A stretch of DNA of 64,000 bases from Leishmania mexicana MHOM/GT/2001/U1103 (lineage: Eukaryota > Euglenozoa > Kinetoplastea > Trypanosomatida > Trypanosomatidae), in NCBI RefSeq assembly GCF_000234665.1, contig NC_018321.1:38594-102593 (forward strand). Direction: 5' to 3'. The notes under the pieces are model-generated. The model saw only the letters and a list, made by a program, of their open reading frames with translations. It was not told the DNA's origin and made no database searches. Shown here piece by piece: positions 53,507-63,845 of this stretch (within the stretch, counting starts at the first letter, position 1; every line of letters starts with the position of its first letter). Position numbers and translations under genes: made by a program.

Positions 53507-55376
53507 CCTCACCCTTCCCCTCACACCTGAAGCTCACGCGGAGACGGCGCGGCTCTTTCAGCGCTTGGCGGCCCTCTCGAGGGATCGGCAAACCAAAGCT
53601 ATCGAGCTCCCCTCCCCCCTCCCACACACACACAAAACAACAGCACAGCGATAAGCCTGCGGAAGGAGTGTTGGCGGGCGGCGGGGGCCGAGGGGCGCTT
53701 GACCGGGCAGGGAGTGAGAGCAGAAGCCGCGGAGATACACACGCGAAGGCGGGGGGAGGGGGGGGGGCTGAGAGAAAAAACGCACAAGAGATGCAACGGA
53801 AAAAAGGGGGTTCCGAAGAGTACACACGCGCGCGAGCCCGCTCGTGCCTTTGCTGCGGAATGGTGGTACAGGTCTATGGAAAGGAGAGGTCGGTGGCACA
53901 GATGATGTGGATGAGGAGCAGTAAAACAAACGGTGCCAGTCCTGCGTCCGCGCCGGGGGGAGAGGGATGGACAAGCGAAGCTGAGAGTTAGTCGTAGGTG
54001 ATAAGCCGCCGCCTCACCCTCGTCGCCTCCACACAGCGGAGGTAGTTCGTCTCGGCAGTGGCGCGCGGAGTTGTGTAAGGGCACCGATCTCGATACAAAC
54101 GGAGAGAGGCAACGCATGCACACACACACACACACCGCAAGCGCGCCTCAAGGGGAGGCACACAGCGTCGCGTTACGATACCCGTCAACTCCTCCCCTCC
54201 CCCTTCCCGTTTGCGTGAAAAGGCGGCTCTTTGAGAGGGGACGGATAAAGGAATGGAGAGGTCCAAAGAGAATATGTGCGTCGGTCCGTGTGCGTGTTTA
54301 CGTAAGTATATATATATATGTGTGTGCGTGGGTGTGGATGTGGGTGTCTGTGTGACGCCTTCTGATCTATGGGGCGCTTGCTAACGACAAGCGCCGCGCG
54401 CCGCCGACGAAATAGAGGTGGAGAGGGAGGGAGAGAAGCAACGGAGAAGGGCCAATGCGGCCAAGGAGGGGACGGTGAGGTGAAGCATCATGCATGTGAC
54501 AGCGGGGGGGGGGGTAGGACGGAGGTGACAGAGGCGTTCTACACCTGTAGGTGAGACTCAATGGCGGGTCAGAGAGGGGTGTGGGCCGCTGCCATCCGCG
54601 AAAGGCAATCGTAGCCCTTCGCGCACCTCACAACGGACAAAACACTGAAGAGCCCCTTGCCCAACCACCCGCACGATAAAGAAAGGAGCGGCGCTTGCCA
54701 TTGTATGGCCGACGTGCCATTGGTGCCTTTTCCCGCACGTACGCACATGTGGATTTCAATGTGGAGCCCCGTGCGCGTGCACTCCCATTGTGGAAGCAGC
54801 GATACGCCAACGTGCCTCCAGCACAAGCGCACGCACACGCACAGAGTAGCATTGGGATGCTCACATTATGATTGATTGTTCAGCCAGACACGCGCACGCA
54901 AGGAAGGCCGGATGGCAGCGGCTGCGAAGCGTCAAGATGGAGGAAGAGGTGATAGGCATGGCGCGCGTTACTTGATAAGCACCGACTCACCCCGAGCCAT
55001 ACCTTCTTCGCTTCTACAGCTGCGTTGCTCCTCATGTACGTTGAGCTCGCCGTCTTTATAGATGTGTTGCGCATTGTCTTACGTTACAGCGACATACACG
55101 GACACGTTCCTGCACCCAAGCACAGTTCCACCGAAAGACCGACAGAGAAGTCAGAGACGCAGACGGTGGGGGGTGGGATAAAGTGGTGTAGGGGTGAAAA
55201 GGGAAGGGGGGAAGCGCGGACAGGGAGACCGCGACACCCCCTGCAGCCGCACCACACCACACAAACAGTTCCGCCGATCACAACAAGCAAACCGGAAGAA
55301 AAAAAAAGTACGCTAAAACAACGAAGGAGAGAGGGAGGGAGAGAGGGCCTCCACGTGCACGTATAACGAAGCAGCC
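53507..55376. other. Intergenic region between EMC2 and the coiled-coil gene
   Basis: 1.87 kb with no recognised gene. It contains a C/T tract on the minus strand ending in a good AG (complement 53768-53769), CA arrays near 54119-54136, a TA/GT stretch at 54305-54330, and G runs at 53754-53767 and about 54506-54515. Confidence 0.6.
53768..53812 (-). promoter_or_regulatory. Candidate trans-splice acceptor of the coiled-coil gene
   Basis: Minus strand reads a T-rich tract ending TTTTTTCTCTCAG, with the AG at complement 53768-53769. No ATG occurs before the start at 53506, giving a 5' UTR of about 260 nt. Confidence 0.45.
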
Positions 55377-56330
55377 CTAGGTCTCTCGCTGCAGGTAGGC
55401 GTCCAAGGCCGACAGCATGGCAGTGCCGGCGTACATGCGGCGCAGCGTCTCGGCCGCATACGTACGCAGGTCCTGCGCCTGCGTCAGCACCGCCTCCTCC
55501 TCGATCCTCGCCACGCCGGACTGGTGCTGACGCAACATTTCATTTGTCACCTGCCACAGCCCGTAGGCCGCCCGCGAGTTGTTCTGCTGCGAGTTGAAGA
55601 GAAGTGACTGCGAGTACTCGATGACGCAGCGCGGCAGATCACGCTTCATGTAGTACAGCTCGCCGAGACGCACGTGAGCAAAGTAAGACTCGCTGTCGAG
55701 CAGAAGACACTCCTCTGCGTAGAAGATGGCTTTGTCATTGTTGCCGAGGAGGTAATGGAGGTTGCTCAGTTCGCGATAGGTCGACAAGGCGTCGCCGCGG
55801 TGCACCTCGAAGTATGTGTGCTGCTTATCATCCTCGTCCGTGTACACAAGGTCCTCCTCGAGGACACGAACGGCCTCCGTGTAGTGGCCGTTGCTCTTGT
55901 AGATGGCGCTCAGTCGCTGCACACAGAAGTCGTTCGTTGGCATATCTTTCAGAACCTGCTCGTACAGCTTCTTCGCCTCCGGGATCTTGCCTTGCGCCTC
56001 CAGGCACAGGCCGCGAAGGTGGCTGACGCGAACAGACTTCTTGCCAAAACGGCTCTCTAGCAGGTTAAGATACATGGTAGCGTTTTCGATACGACCGCAC
56101 TCGAGGGAAGCGATCAGCACCTGCTCGTACACATCATAGAGTTCGCTAGACGACAGCCCACTCGACCCGCCAGCCAGCAGGTCCGTGGCTAAGAAAAGCA
56201 TCTTGTTGGCATTTCGTGCCCCGCTAGAGCGGTAGTCCTGTAACAGCATAATTTTCTGTTGCCTTGACAGCTGCTTGAGGTCGACAGGCGTCAACGACTG
56301 CAGGGACAGGTGAGACTCAGCGTCGGACAT
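55377..56330 (-). CDS. EMC2: ER membrane protein complex subunit 2 homolog (TPR protein)
   Basis: Predicted 317 aa, close to the usual EMC2 length of about 300. The region around residues 65-130 matches EMC2 well: a Y-E-Q-V-L-I-A-S-L-E-x-G-R helix, then R-V-x-x-L-R-G, E-A-x-G-K-x-x-E-A, L-Y-E-Q-V-L-K-D-x-P-T-N. Tetratricopeptide repeats continue through about 240, including the NNDKAIFYAEECLLLDS repeat. There is no signal peptide or membrane span, as expected: EMC2 is the soluble cytosolic scaffold of the EMC insertase, which inserts tail-anchored and polytopic proteins into the ER. The start is an ATG. Its upstream DNA is a copied cyclase upstream segment. Confidence 0.85.
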   Translation of the reverse strand: MSDAESHLSLQSLTPVDLKQLSRQQKIMLLQDYRSSGARNANKMLFLATDLLAGGSSGLSSSELYDVYEQVLIASLECGRIENATMYLNLLESRFGKKSVRVSHLRGLCLEAQGKIPEAKKLYEQVLKDMPTNDFCVQRLSAIYKSNGHYTEAVRVLEEDLVYTDEDDKQHTYFEVHRGDALSTYRELSNLHYLLGNNDKAIFYAEECLLLDSESYFAHVRLGELYYMKRDLPRCVIEYSQSLLFNSQQNNSRAAYGLWQVTNEMLRQHQSGVARIEEEAVLTQAQDLRTYAAETLRRMYAGTAMLSALDAYLQRET

Positions 56331-56415
56331 AATGGTCAGAGAAGAGGGTCGGGAGAGTCGCCAGCAATCACCCGATGACTACGAGAGTTTGTTTTAGCGC
56401 GTGAATATCGACAAC
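56331..56415. other. Likely EMC2 5' UTR / splice region
   Basis: Short unique stretch between the EMC2 start codon and the copied cyclase segment. On the minus strand it has a pyrimidine-rich patch just before the ATG. Confidence 0.4.
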
Positions 56416-57127
56416 ACACAAGGGAATACTCCCTGCTCCCTCGCCACCGCGTGAAGAGAGAGAAGAAAGCGGGGGAGGGACGGCAAAGGGGAAGGAGTTG
56501 CAAGGAGGCCATCGGCGAGTCGCCACATCCGTCTCCATCGATCCGCCCTCCGGGCGTGTGTGCGCGGTCAGGCCGACTACACCGAGGCCATGCCGGCAGG
56601 GGCCGAGCGCGTCGGCCATACAAGAGCACACACACGCACATACGCCTGTGCGTGCGCACGGGCGGGGGTGCGGCGCTACACGTCCTTCCAGCGTACGGTG
56701 CCACCGGGTGCGGACATGCAGGGGGCCCCCGGGGGGGGGGGCGAGAGCTACATTCTGGGCGCACGGACAGCAGACATAACGAGAGACAAGGGGCCGTGCG
56801 GTCACCGTCGCCCATCCGCAGCCGGAACGGAAATGAGAAGGAGCACTCACGGGCAGAGCAAAGAGCGCGCCGCCACCGGGCATCGGGGGAGCGGCCCCAT
56901 CGTCCCCCCGATGCCGTCGCACCGCCGTGTCCCGAGGAATGCGTGCGGGCGTGAGTGCATGGCGTACACAAAGGAAGGAATAAGCATGGTGTCCGCAGCG
57001 ACCCGTGCCCGCTCGCGTGGCGGCGTCGAGCAGGAGATCAGGCGCGTGGGTCCCGAGAGTCAGCGAGCGAGCGAGAGTTGGTTGTCAGCACCCCCTCTCC
57101 AAGGCGCGCCGTCAGCGTCACCATACA
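56416..57127. repeat. Dispersed copy of the cyclase upstream repeat
   Basis: About 0.71 kb matching 46716-47418 and 41038-41750 in the same orientation, with a one-base G-run difference and a few substitutions (for example GGTTGTCAGC against GGTCGCCAGC). At its right end it agrees with the AC5 copy ten bases further than with the AC6 copy. Confidence 0.95.
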
Positions 57128-57912
57128 TTGATGTATGCGGGCACAACCTCCGTTCATATGCCCACAGGCAGGCATGCACAGCACAACACAGGCAGGGCTG
57201 AGGAAATGAAGAGGCGGAGAGACACGCGTCCAGGCGTGTTGATGGCGGCGTGAGGCCGCGTTGACCACAAGGCAGGAGGAGCGAAGAGGAGACGGCAGAT
57301 GCGCACGCACTGGCGAAGCGGGCCAGTGTGCCGGCGAGAGAGCAGGCGGGAGCGCAAAGGCCTTGACAAAAACAAAGTGGGATGCTTGCGCCGCACTCGA
57401 CCCCACTCTGCTTGTGGGAGTGGATACATCGGCGGGGTCGCCGTCGCGCGTGCGGACACTGCCCCCAGAACGGCTGCTCTGCACGTTTCTCCGTGCCTGC
57501 CTGCCTACATTTGTGTCCTTGCGTGCTACCACGCATGCGTGTGGCCCATCTTACGCAGCAGTGGAGCAGGACGCACCGAAGGAGATGCGGGCAGTGAGGA
57601 AGCAACGAGGAGGGCGGAAAGGGAGGGCAGCAACCACTCGCGCAGGCGCCATCCCCCCCCCCCACGCGCATGCAAGCGCCAAAGAAGAGGTGCGCGTGTG
57701 AGTGTGCGTGTAAGACAGCAGGGACGAAGTTGTGCGGTGCGCGTACAACACGGCAAAGGCTGGGCAGAAGGGACGTGGGAGCGAACGGAGAAGGCTTAAG
57801 GCGAAGAAGGCAAACGCCTGTGATACAGAGAATCATCATCCCCACCACCACCACCACGACTCCGTGTCTCTTTGGACGACACGCCGGCACCAGTACACGA
57901 CCACTTCTCCTA
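57128..57912. other. 3' UTR/intergenic region of the 876-aa gene
   Basis: No gene recognised. Composition is mixed, with a C run at 57653-57663 and CCACCA repeats near 57841-57860. Confidence 0.5.
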
Positions 57913-60543
57913 TCACTCCCATCGGGTCATCAAGGAGAGCTTGCCCTTCTCCGTCACTGTGACGCTGCGGTTCACCATGCGCTGACGGTCGGCCAGCCAC
58001 TCGCGATACTCCCGATGTCGACGCCGCCGACGCAAGAGCTGCGCGGCATCCTGTGAGTCCACTTCCTCACCAGAGGGGCGCGGCGGCCTCCCCTTAGGGG
58101 ACCTCTCTCCTGCGAGGCCTTTAGAGACATCTTCCAACGTGGGGCGGCGCACCAGAAGGCCCTCCGGCTGCGATGCCGACGTGTCACCAGCACCATCGCC
58201 AGCCCCCTCCTCTTCCGCCTTCAGCGCAGCGTTCACCTGCTGCTGAAAAGCCTCTTGCTGCCGCTCCCGCTCTGCGGCGTCCTCGGCAGCTTTGCGGCGC
58301 ATTCGATCCGCCTTCTCCCGTCGGCGCTTGGCCAAGTTCGCCGCCCACGTCGCCTTCCTTTTCAGCGCCGCGGCTTCTTCACGGGCGCGTCGCTGGCGCA
58401 GCCTTTCGTCCGCCTCCTCTGGTGACGAGGAGGTTGTGCCGCGGGGGTGCGTGCCACTCCGCCCACCGACCTGCTGCCGCCATACCTCTGTGTCGGAGTC
58501 GTCACTGTCAAGCACCGGGAGCGGCGAAGACCCGTTCAGGATCTGGCGCACGTACGCCGGCCCCTCCATCGGCTCCTCCGCCGTCAGCAACGGGTAGTAG
58601 CGGCGGTCTAGCTGGAGGTAGTGCCTGTTGGGGATGCCACCGCTGGCCGTGGCGGCCTGGACGGTATCCGGCAACTCCGTCGCCTTCGCCCGGAGCGTGC
58701 TGAGTTGGGTCGAGCTCATGGTGTACTGCATCGCACCAATGAAGCTGCCACTGGCCAAGAAACGCAGGAGGGCGTCGCTGTCGCTGGGGAAGAGAGGCAG
58801 CGCCTCCTTGCCAGACACCGGCTCGTGGGCCATCTGCGCATCGTCCATGTAGGCAGCTTTGAGAAGGTCGTATCGGTTGATTGTGTGTATGCCGATGAAC
58901 GGGTCACGGTGGCGCAGGCCGGTCTCCTCAGACGCGCCAGCGGCCGCCCGGTCGTCATCGGCGGCGGCAGCGGCAGCAGCCTTGTCGCCAGCGCCACCTT
59001 CACCGAAGCGCGACTGCAGAGGCATCAAGATGAGAACCGATGGCACCTGCGACACATGCAGTCCGTCCGCCACCGCCGGCAGTTGCTCAGCATCTAGCCA
59101 AAACACGTCGCACCGCATGATGGGCGTCCAAGAACGCTCGACGCGGCTGCGCGCCCTCGACCCTTTCGCTAATGTTGTTGTGTTGTAGAGCACCGTTGTG
59201 TTCTGCACCCGCCGCGCTAGAGCGGCTGCGACCTCGAGGTGGTGGTGGAACCACATGTCGTCACTCTCGCGCAGCACGAAGACAATTTTCATTGCGTTCT
59301 GCAGCGCTTGCAGCTCGTGCAGCAGGTGCGCGGCTGAGTCGATCCTGCGAAGAGGACTCGTGGTGTTGAAGGCCTTCATCGCCTGGCGCCAGTTCTGCAG
59401 CTGCGCCATTTCGGCACGGACCGAGGCGGCACAGACAGCGCGCCATGCTGCCGAGTCAGCAGTCGCCTCCGCCAGCTCCGTCACGGTGGCGATGGACTGC
59501 GGCGGAGATAGATCTGAGACAGCGGCCACAAATCCAGCAGATGCAGAGCCGTTCAAGTATGCCGCAACAGTGCTGGGCCACGGGGCCATCGTGAGGGTGT
59601 GCTCGGCGCGTAGACCCCATGCCGCAGCCACCTCCGCCGACTCCGTCACCAGCGTAAGCACCGCATTGCCAGCTTGTGCGGCGATAGAGGAAAGAGCGGC
59701 GAGCACCTCCTCAGAACCGTGTCTCGTAAGTCGCGTATAGATCATCAACACGAATGCCGGGAGGACAGAGCGGGACTCGCTTGCCTCGACAGCGTCGCGG
59801 ACAAGTTGGAGCGTGTCGTGCACCTCGGCAGGGCTGAAGACGAACTGAAGACTTGGTATTAGGTGAAAGGTAACGGGGTCGACGTAGCGGGCCGGCAGCT
59901 CACTCAGCGCCCACGAGCGCAGCTCGAAGTAGCTGGCGCTCGCCAGCGGAGTCGCCGAGTACAGCACTGGTACCTGGAAGGGGCTCGCCGAGATGATGGA
60001 GCCGGGCGCCACCTGCACCTTTGCAACTCTGCCGTGGAAGAGTGCCAGTGTAGGTATGCGGCTGGCACCTATGAGCAACAGCTCGATAAGGCGCCGCTCA
60101 GTGGCACTCATCGGTATCACGTACTCGTGCACTCGCAGCACTGATGACGGTACGTCCGTTGCCATCTGTCGCACCTTTGCGCGTAGAGCAGCAAGAGTGG
60201 AAGAATGGACAGCACTGCTCTCTGTGAAGAGGATGAGCACGGGGTGCGCAGAAAGCCGCGACACAGAGGACGTACAACTGCTCTCCTCACCCTCTCCGGT
60301 AGTGGTGCAAAGGCCGCCCGCCAGCACGTCCAGCAGCGATGCGGCTGTGGGAAGAGTAAAGGGAAGCTCGGTGAAAGCGGTGGAGGCAGAGGGAAGTGCA
60401 GTTACCGCATCCTCATCGTATCCGCGCACCGGTGTCCCATGGAGCAGAAGCATGGCTGCAACGACAACGAAAAAAGAGGCGCACAACACCGATTGAGGCG
60501 GCAGCGGCCCGCGCATCCGCTGCGGTGGGCTTGAGGAGGCCAT
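57913..60543 (-). CDS. Secretory-pathway protein with degenerate thioredoxin-like folds
   Basis: Predicted 876 aa. Residues 19-35 form a signal peptide or signal anchor (CASFFVVVAAMLLL). About 95-180 read like a thioredoxin fold, with a cis-Pro-type motif RIPTLALF (Pro 164) but no CxxC. A second similar region follows at about 250-335. A third ends in FWLDAEQLPAVADGLHVSQ then VPSVLIL (cis-Pro-like Pro 501). Residues about 715-780 are a highly charged Arg/Lys/Glu/Ala helix and the C-terminus is basic. Tandem non-catalytic thioredoxin folds suggest an ER chaperone-like or PDI-related scaffold, but no specific family is recognised. If the hydrophobic segment is an uncleaved anchor, the bulk would be lumenal. 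The start is the first in-frame ATG. Confidence 0.8.
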   Translation of the reverse strand: MASSSPPQRMRGPLPPQSVLCASFFVVVAAMLLLHGTPVRGYDEDAVTALPSASTAFTELPFTLPTAASLLDVLAGGLCTTTGEGEESSCTSSVSRLSAHPVLILFTESSAVHSSTLAALRAKVRQMATDVPSSVLRVHEYVIPMSATERRLIELLLIGASRIPTLALFHGRVAKVQVAPGSIISASPFQVPVLYSATPLASASYFELRSWALSELPARYVDPVTFHLIPSLQFVFSPAEVHDTLQLVRDAVEASESRSVLPAFVLMIYTRLTRHGSEEVLAALSSIAAQAGNAVLTLVTESAEVAAAWGLRAEHTLTMAPWPSTVAAYLNGSASAGFVAAVSDLSPPQSIATVTELAEATADSAAWRAVCAASVRAEMAQLQNWRQAMKAFNTTSPLRRIDSAAHLLHELQALQNAMKIVFVLRESDDMWFHHHLEVAAALARRVQNTTVLYNTTTLAKGSRARSRVERSWTPIMRCDVFWLDAEQLPAVADGLHVSQVPSVLILMPLQSRFGEGGAGDKAAAAAAADDDRAAAGASEETGLRHRDPFIGIHTINRYDLLKAAYMDDAQMAHEPVSGKEALPLFPSDSDALLRFLASGSFIGAMQYTMSSTQLSTLRAKATELPDTVQAATASGGIPNRHYLQLDRRYYPLLTAEEPMEGPAYVRQILNGSSPLPVLDSDDSDTEVWRQQVGGRSGTHPRGTTSSSPEEADERLRQRRAREEAAALKRKATWAANLAKRRREKADRMRRKAAEDAAERERQQEAFQQQVNAALKAEEEGAGDGAGDTSASQPEGLLVRRPTLEDVSKGLAGERSPKGRPPRPSGEEVDSQDAAQLLRRRRRHREYREWLADRQRMVNRSVTVTEKGKLSLMTRWE

Positions 60544-62443
60544 GCCAGCCAAGAGAGAGGGAAGGAGGAACGCACGCCTCTAACGGCGAGGCTGTGGTGT
60601 GCAGAGGCGGGAGCGCTACACGGGTGGTGTAGGGACGAGAGAGGCAGAAGGATCCAGGGAGGAAGGGGGTGGGGTGTGGGGGGCCGATCCGATTATGCAA
60701 GAACAGCGCCGTAGCAGCGTGCAATGTTCGTTTTTTTTTTCTTTCGAGAGGGAGGGAGGGATAGAGAGAGGTAGTTCCTGCAGAGAGGCGTCACAAAGGT
60801 GCTCGCGTGTGTGGCTGTGTGTGTGGGAGGGTGGGTCGGGGTTCAGTGGTTCCTGGGCAGTGTGGGCATAGAGTGGGGGGGGGTGCATCGCAGGTGTGTT
60901 GGGAGAGAGAGTAGGTATAGAGAGGGATAGCGAGGTATCCAAAACCACACGTCCAGCAGGGACAAGGTCATGCGTGTAGATCGGATGTAAGGCGCATGGC
61001 AGCCACGTGAGTAAGCCCCTGGAGGCACTGCAGTCGGCGCTGCAACCGTGGTGGCAGCCCCCCCCCCCTCCCCCTCCTCCCACCTTCCTCTCACCTTCCC
61101 ATCCAGTATTGCCTTCTTTCCGTTATTCTTTCCTGTTGCCTGCTCAGGGGTACACACACTGCACCACCCCACCTCAGTCCGCACGCCTTGTCCGGCTTCC
61201 CCATGAAGGTGTGCTCGGAGAGGAGGAGGAGGGCGGCACGGATGAGGAGAGGAAAAGAATACGTTCGCTTTTCATCAAGATATATATATACACACACATA
61301 TATATTTCTATTATATATATATATGTATGCACATTCGGGCGTGAGAGAGGGGAGGGGAGGGGAGGGATTAAGAGAGCAGGCTGGCATGTGGGCATGTCCA
61401 GTTTCCGTGAGTGCGGTCAGATGGAGAAGCGAGAGTGTGGCAAGAAGGCGGAGAGGAGACGAAAGCCAGTATGGCACATCTACCTGTGGACGTGTGTGTG
61501 TGTGTGTGTGTGTGTCTGTGTGTGTGTGTGTGTGTCTGTGTTTCTCGGTGTGTACGCCTAGTCTCTGTCGGTTGAAGCGCACGTGTGTTTGCACGGAGGC
61601 AGATGGGCGGGCTATTGCTGAGCATGTGTCCCTACGCCTGTCTATGAGCTTCATTAGCCGCGCCATCCCGCCCACCTCACCTCCGCAGTCCCGTTTTGCG
61701 TGAACAGAGGTAACCTACCTATGCCCCCACAGTTGCGTCATGACCTTGATCCCCCTTTCCCACCAGCACCACCCCCGTGCCTCCCATGCGCACATACAAG
61801 TCCAAACAGAGCGACGAGAGCCCACCCCGTGACGATGCGGGTGACGATATGGCTGTATATACACATGCACATGCGCACACAACAGCCGAAGGTAGGGACA
61901 ACGCGGCAAAGTGAAGGAAGGAGAGAGAAGAAAAAAAAAACTTCAACGGAGGAGGAGGACGGAGGGGGGAGGAGGGATTAGAGAGACGCTGATGGGGCGT
62001 GTCCGCCTTCCGTGGGCGAGGGACACGCAACGCACTGCACACGTGTATTTCTCTATAGGTACATGCGCATGTCTACGCCGCTCGGTACGCCCCCTCCCGC
62101 TCCCCCGCCGCCCTTCTTTTTATGTGGTACCTGCGCCTCTTCCCTCGCGCTCTCTCAACCGCGACACGAGGCGGTCGGACATTTCGTTTTCGCTTTACAC
62201 GCATTATTGAAACAGTGATAGGCACCGGACACGGAAATGTACAGCTGTCACACGTAGACCCGCGCCCACCCCATCCTCTCCCCTGATCGAGTACAACACG
62301 TGGGGAAGAAGCGGATGGGTGGCGCTGTGTTGGGAGAGCGGGACGTTCGCGGCGCAGACATTCTAAGCACCACGTAACCGCTGATAAGCCTGCGCGTCTG
62401 CCCGCGCACTGTGTGCTTCTTTGCGTGCTCTGCCTCAGCGCGC
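60544..62443. other. Intergenic region between the peptidase T and 876-aa genes
   Basis: 1.9 kb without a recognised gene. It holds a T run at 60731-60740, TA-rich stretches at 61280-61290 and 61311-61324, a G-rich tract at about 61350-61376 and a GT array at 61492-61540. Confidence 0.6.
61492..61540. repeat. GT microsatellite with two CT interruptions
   Basis: Two GT arrays joined by TGTCTGTG. Directly readable. Confidence 0.9.
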
Positions 62444-63715
62444 CTACAGCACGGACGGTGTCTTCTTGCGCTTGTCAGCGCCAAGCAGGACGATGTTGCG
62501 GCACACCTCATACGCTTTCACGAAGGACGGGATAGGAAGAAACTCGAAGCAGGAGTGGAAGTTGTGCGCACCAGTGAAGAAGTTGGGGGTAAAGAGGCCC
62601 TTCACGGAGAGCGCTGCGCCGTCCGTACCCCCACGCATCGGGATAATGTTCGGCTTCACGCTCGCCTTCTTCATCGCCTCCAGTAGCAGATCAATAGCGG
62701 TGAAATCACCCTTGATCGAGTTCGCGATGTTCGCGTACACGTCCTCTATCTCGATCTCTACCTTGCCCGTCGGGTACTTGGCCTGCACCTTCTTGGCTAC
62801 ATCGAGCATGTAGGTTTTGCGAGCCGTGTACTCGGCGAGGTCGTGCTCGCGCACCATTGCCTCGAGCCGCGCCTGGGTGGAGTTGGCATCCATCTTCGCG
62901 AACCACCAGTACCCCTCGCGCAGTTCTGTGCACTCGGGGGTCTCCTCGCGGTTGAACTGGGAAATGAAGTCCACGGCCATCAGCAGCGGGTTGACCATCA
63001 CGCCCTTGGCCGACATGGGGTGCGCCGAGACACCTGTGAACGTAATTGTGGCACTCGCGGCGTTGAAACACTCGTACACCATCTCTCCCAGCTCGCAGCA
63101 GTCGAGCGTGTAGGCAAAGTCAACGTTGAAGCGCGCCTTTACGTCGAGGTGCTTCGCGCCCACCAAGCCGATCTCCTCATCCGGCACACAGCAAATAACA
63201 ACGTCGCCGTGCCTCTCCTTGCTGGAGTCGAGGCTGGCCACCATCTCCATCACCGACGCAATGGCGGCCTTGTCATCCGCGCCAAGCACGCTGGTGCCGT
63301 CGCTAAAAAGAATGTCTTGTCCAACGTACTTGTTCAGCTCTGCGTGCTCCTGCAGCCGCATCCAAATATTCTTCTCCTTGTTGAGACAGACATCACCGCC
63401 CGTGTAGAGAATCTTCTGAGCCTTTACGTGCGGGCAGAGACCGCAGTCGAAGGTGTCGAGGTGGCAGATAAACCCGATGCGCGGGGCACCAGGCACATTG
63501 CCCGGCTTCACCCCCGTCACCGTCGCATACTTGTCGCAGACGACGTTCTGCAGCCCCATCGCCTGAAGCTCCTTGGCGAGCAGCTCCGCCAGCACCTGCT
63601 GCCCGGGGGTGGATGGGATGCATTTGCCGAGGCTGCGGGGGTCGCTCTGGGTGGTGATGGCGGAGTAGCGGCGAAAGCGCTCCTCCAGGCGGTGTTCGAT
63701 CGGCATGAGAGACAT
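62444..63715 (-). CDS. Peptidase T-like aminotripeptidase (family M20B)
   Basis: Predicted 423 aa (E. coli PepT is about 408). It removes the N-terminal residue from tripeptides in late protein turnover, likely cytosolic. All zinc and catalytic positions are visible: His85 and Asp87 (HLD), Asp147 (GADDK), Glu180/Glu181 (PDEE), Asp205 (YTLD) and His387 (FTGAHNFH). The specificity segment MRGGTDGAALS is at 360-370. The lid/dimerisation domain lies about 220-340. The start is MSLMPIEHR, the first ATG after a strong splice acceptor; in-frame sequence upstream is low-complexity 5' UTR. The C-terminal SVL is not a convincing peroxisomal/glycosomal signal. Confidence 0.93.
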   Translation of the reverse strand: MSLMPIEHRLEERFRRYSAITTQSDPRSLGKCIPSTPGQQVLAELLAKELQAMGLQNVVCDKYATVTGVKPGNVPGAPRIGFICHLDTFDCGLCPHVKAQKILYTGGDVCLNKEKNIWMRLQEHAELNKYVGQDILFSDGTSVLGADDKAAIASVMEMVASLDSSKERHGDVVICCVPDEEIGLVGAKHLDVKARFNVDFAYTLDCCELGEMVYECFNAASATITFTGVSAHPMSAKGVMVNPLLMAVDFISQFNREETPECTELREGYWWFAKMDANSTQARLEAMVREHDLAEYTARKTYMLDVAKKVQAKYPTGKVEIEIEDVYANIANSIKGDFTAIDLLLEAMKKASVKPNIIPMRGGTDGAALSVKGLFTPNFFTGAHNFHSCFEFLPIPSFVKAYEVCRNIVLLGADKRKKTPSVL

Positions 63716-63825
63716 GGCGGCGGAGAGGATGGGTGGCGGTGGGGGAGGGGAATGGGGGAGGGAGAGACCAGAAGTGCGACAAGCCACGATCGAACACGCT
63801 GCAGGGACACGTGAATCGAAACAAC

Positions 63826-63845
63826 TCTGAAGAAAAAAAAACGAA
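63826..63845 (-). promoter_or_regulatory. Candidate trans-splice acceptor of the peptidase T gene
   Basis: Minus strand: a run of T then CTTCAGAG, with AG at complement 63828-63829. The 5' UTR would be about 112 nt and contains no ATG. Confidence 0.55.
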
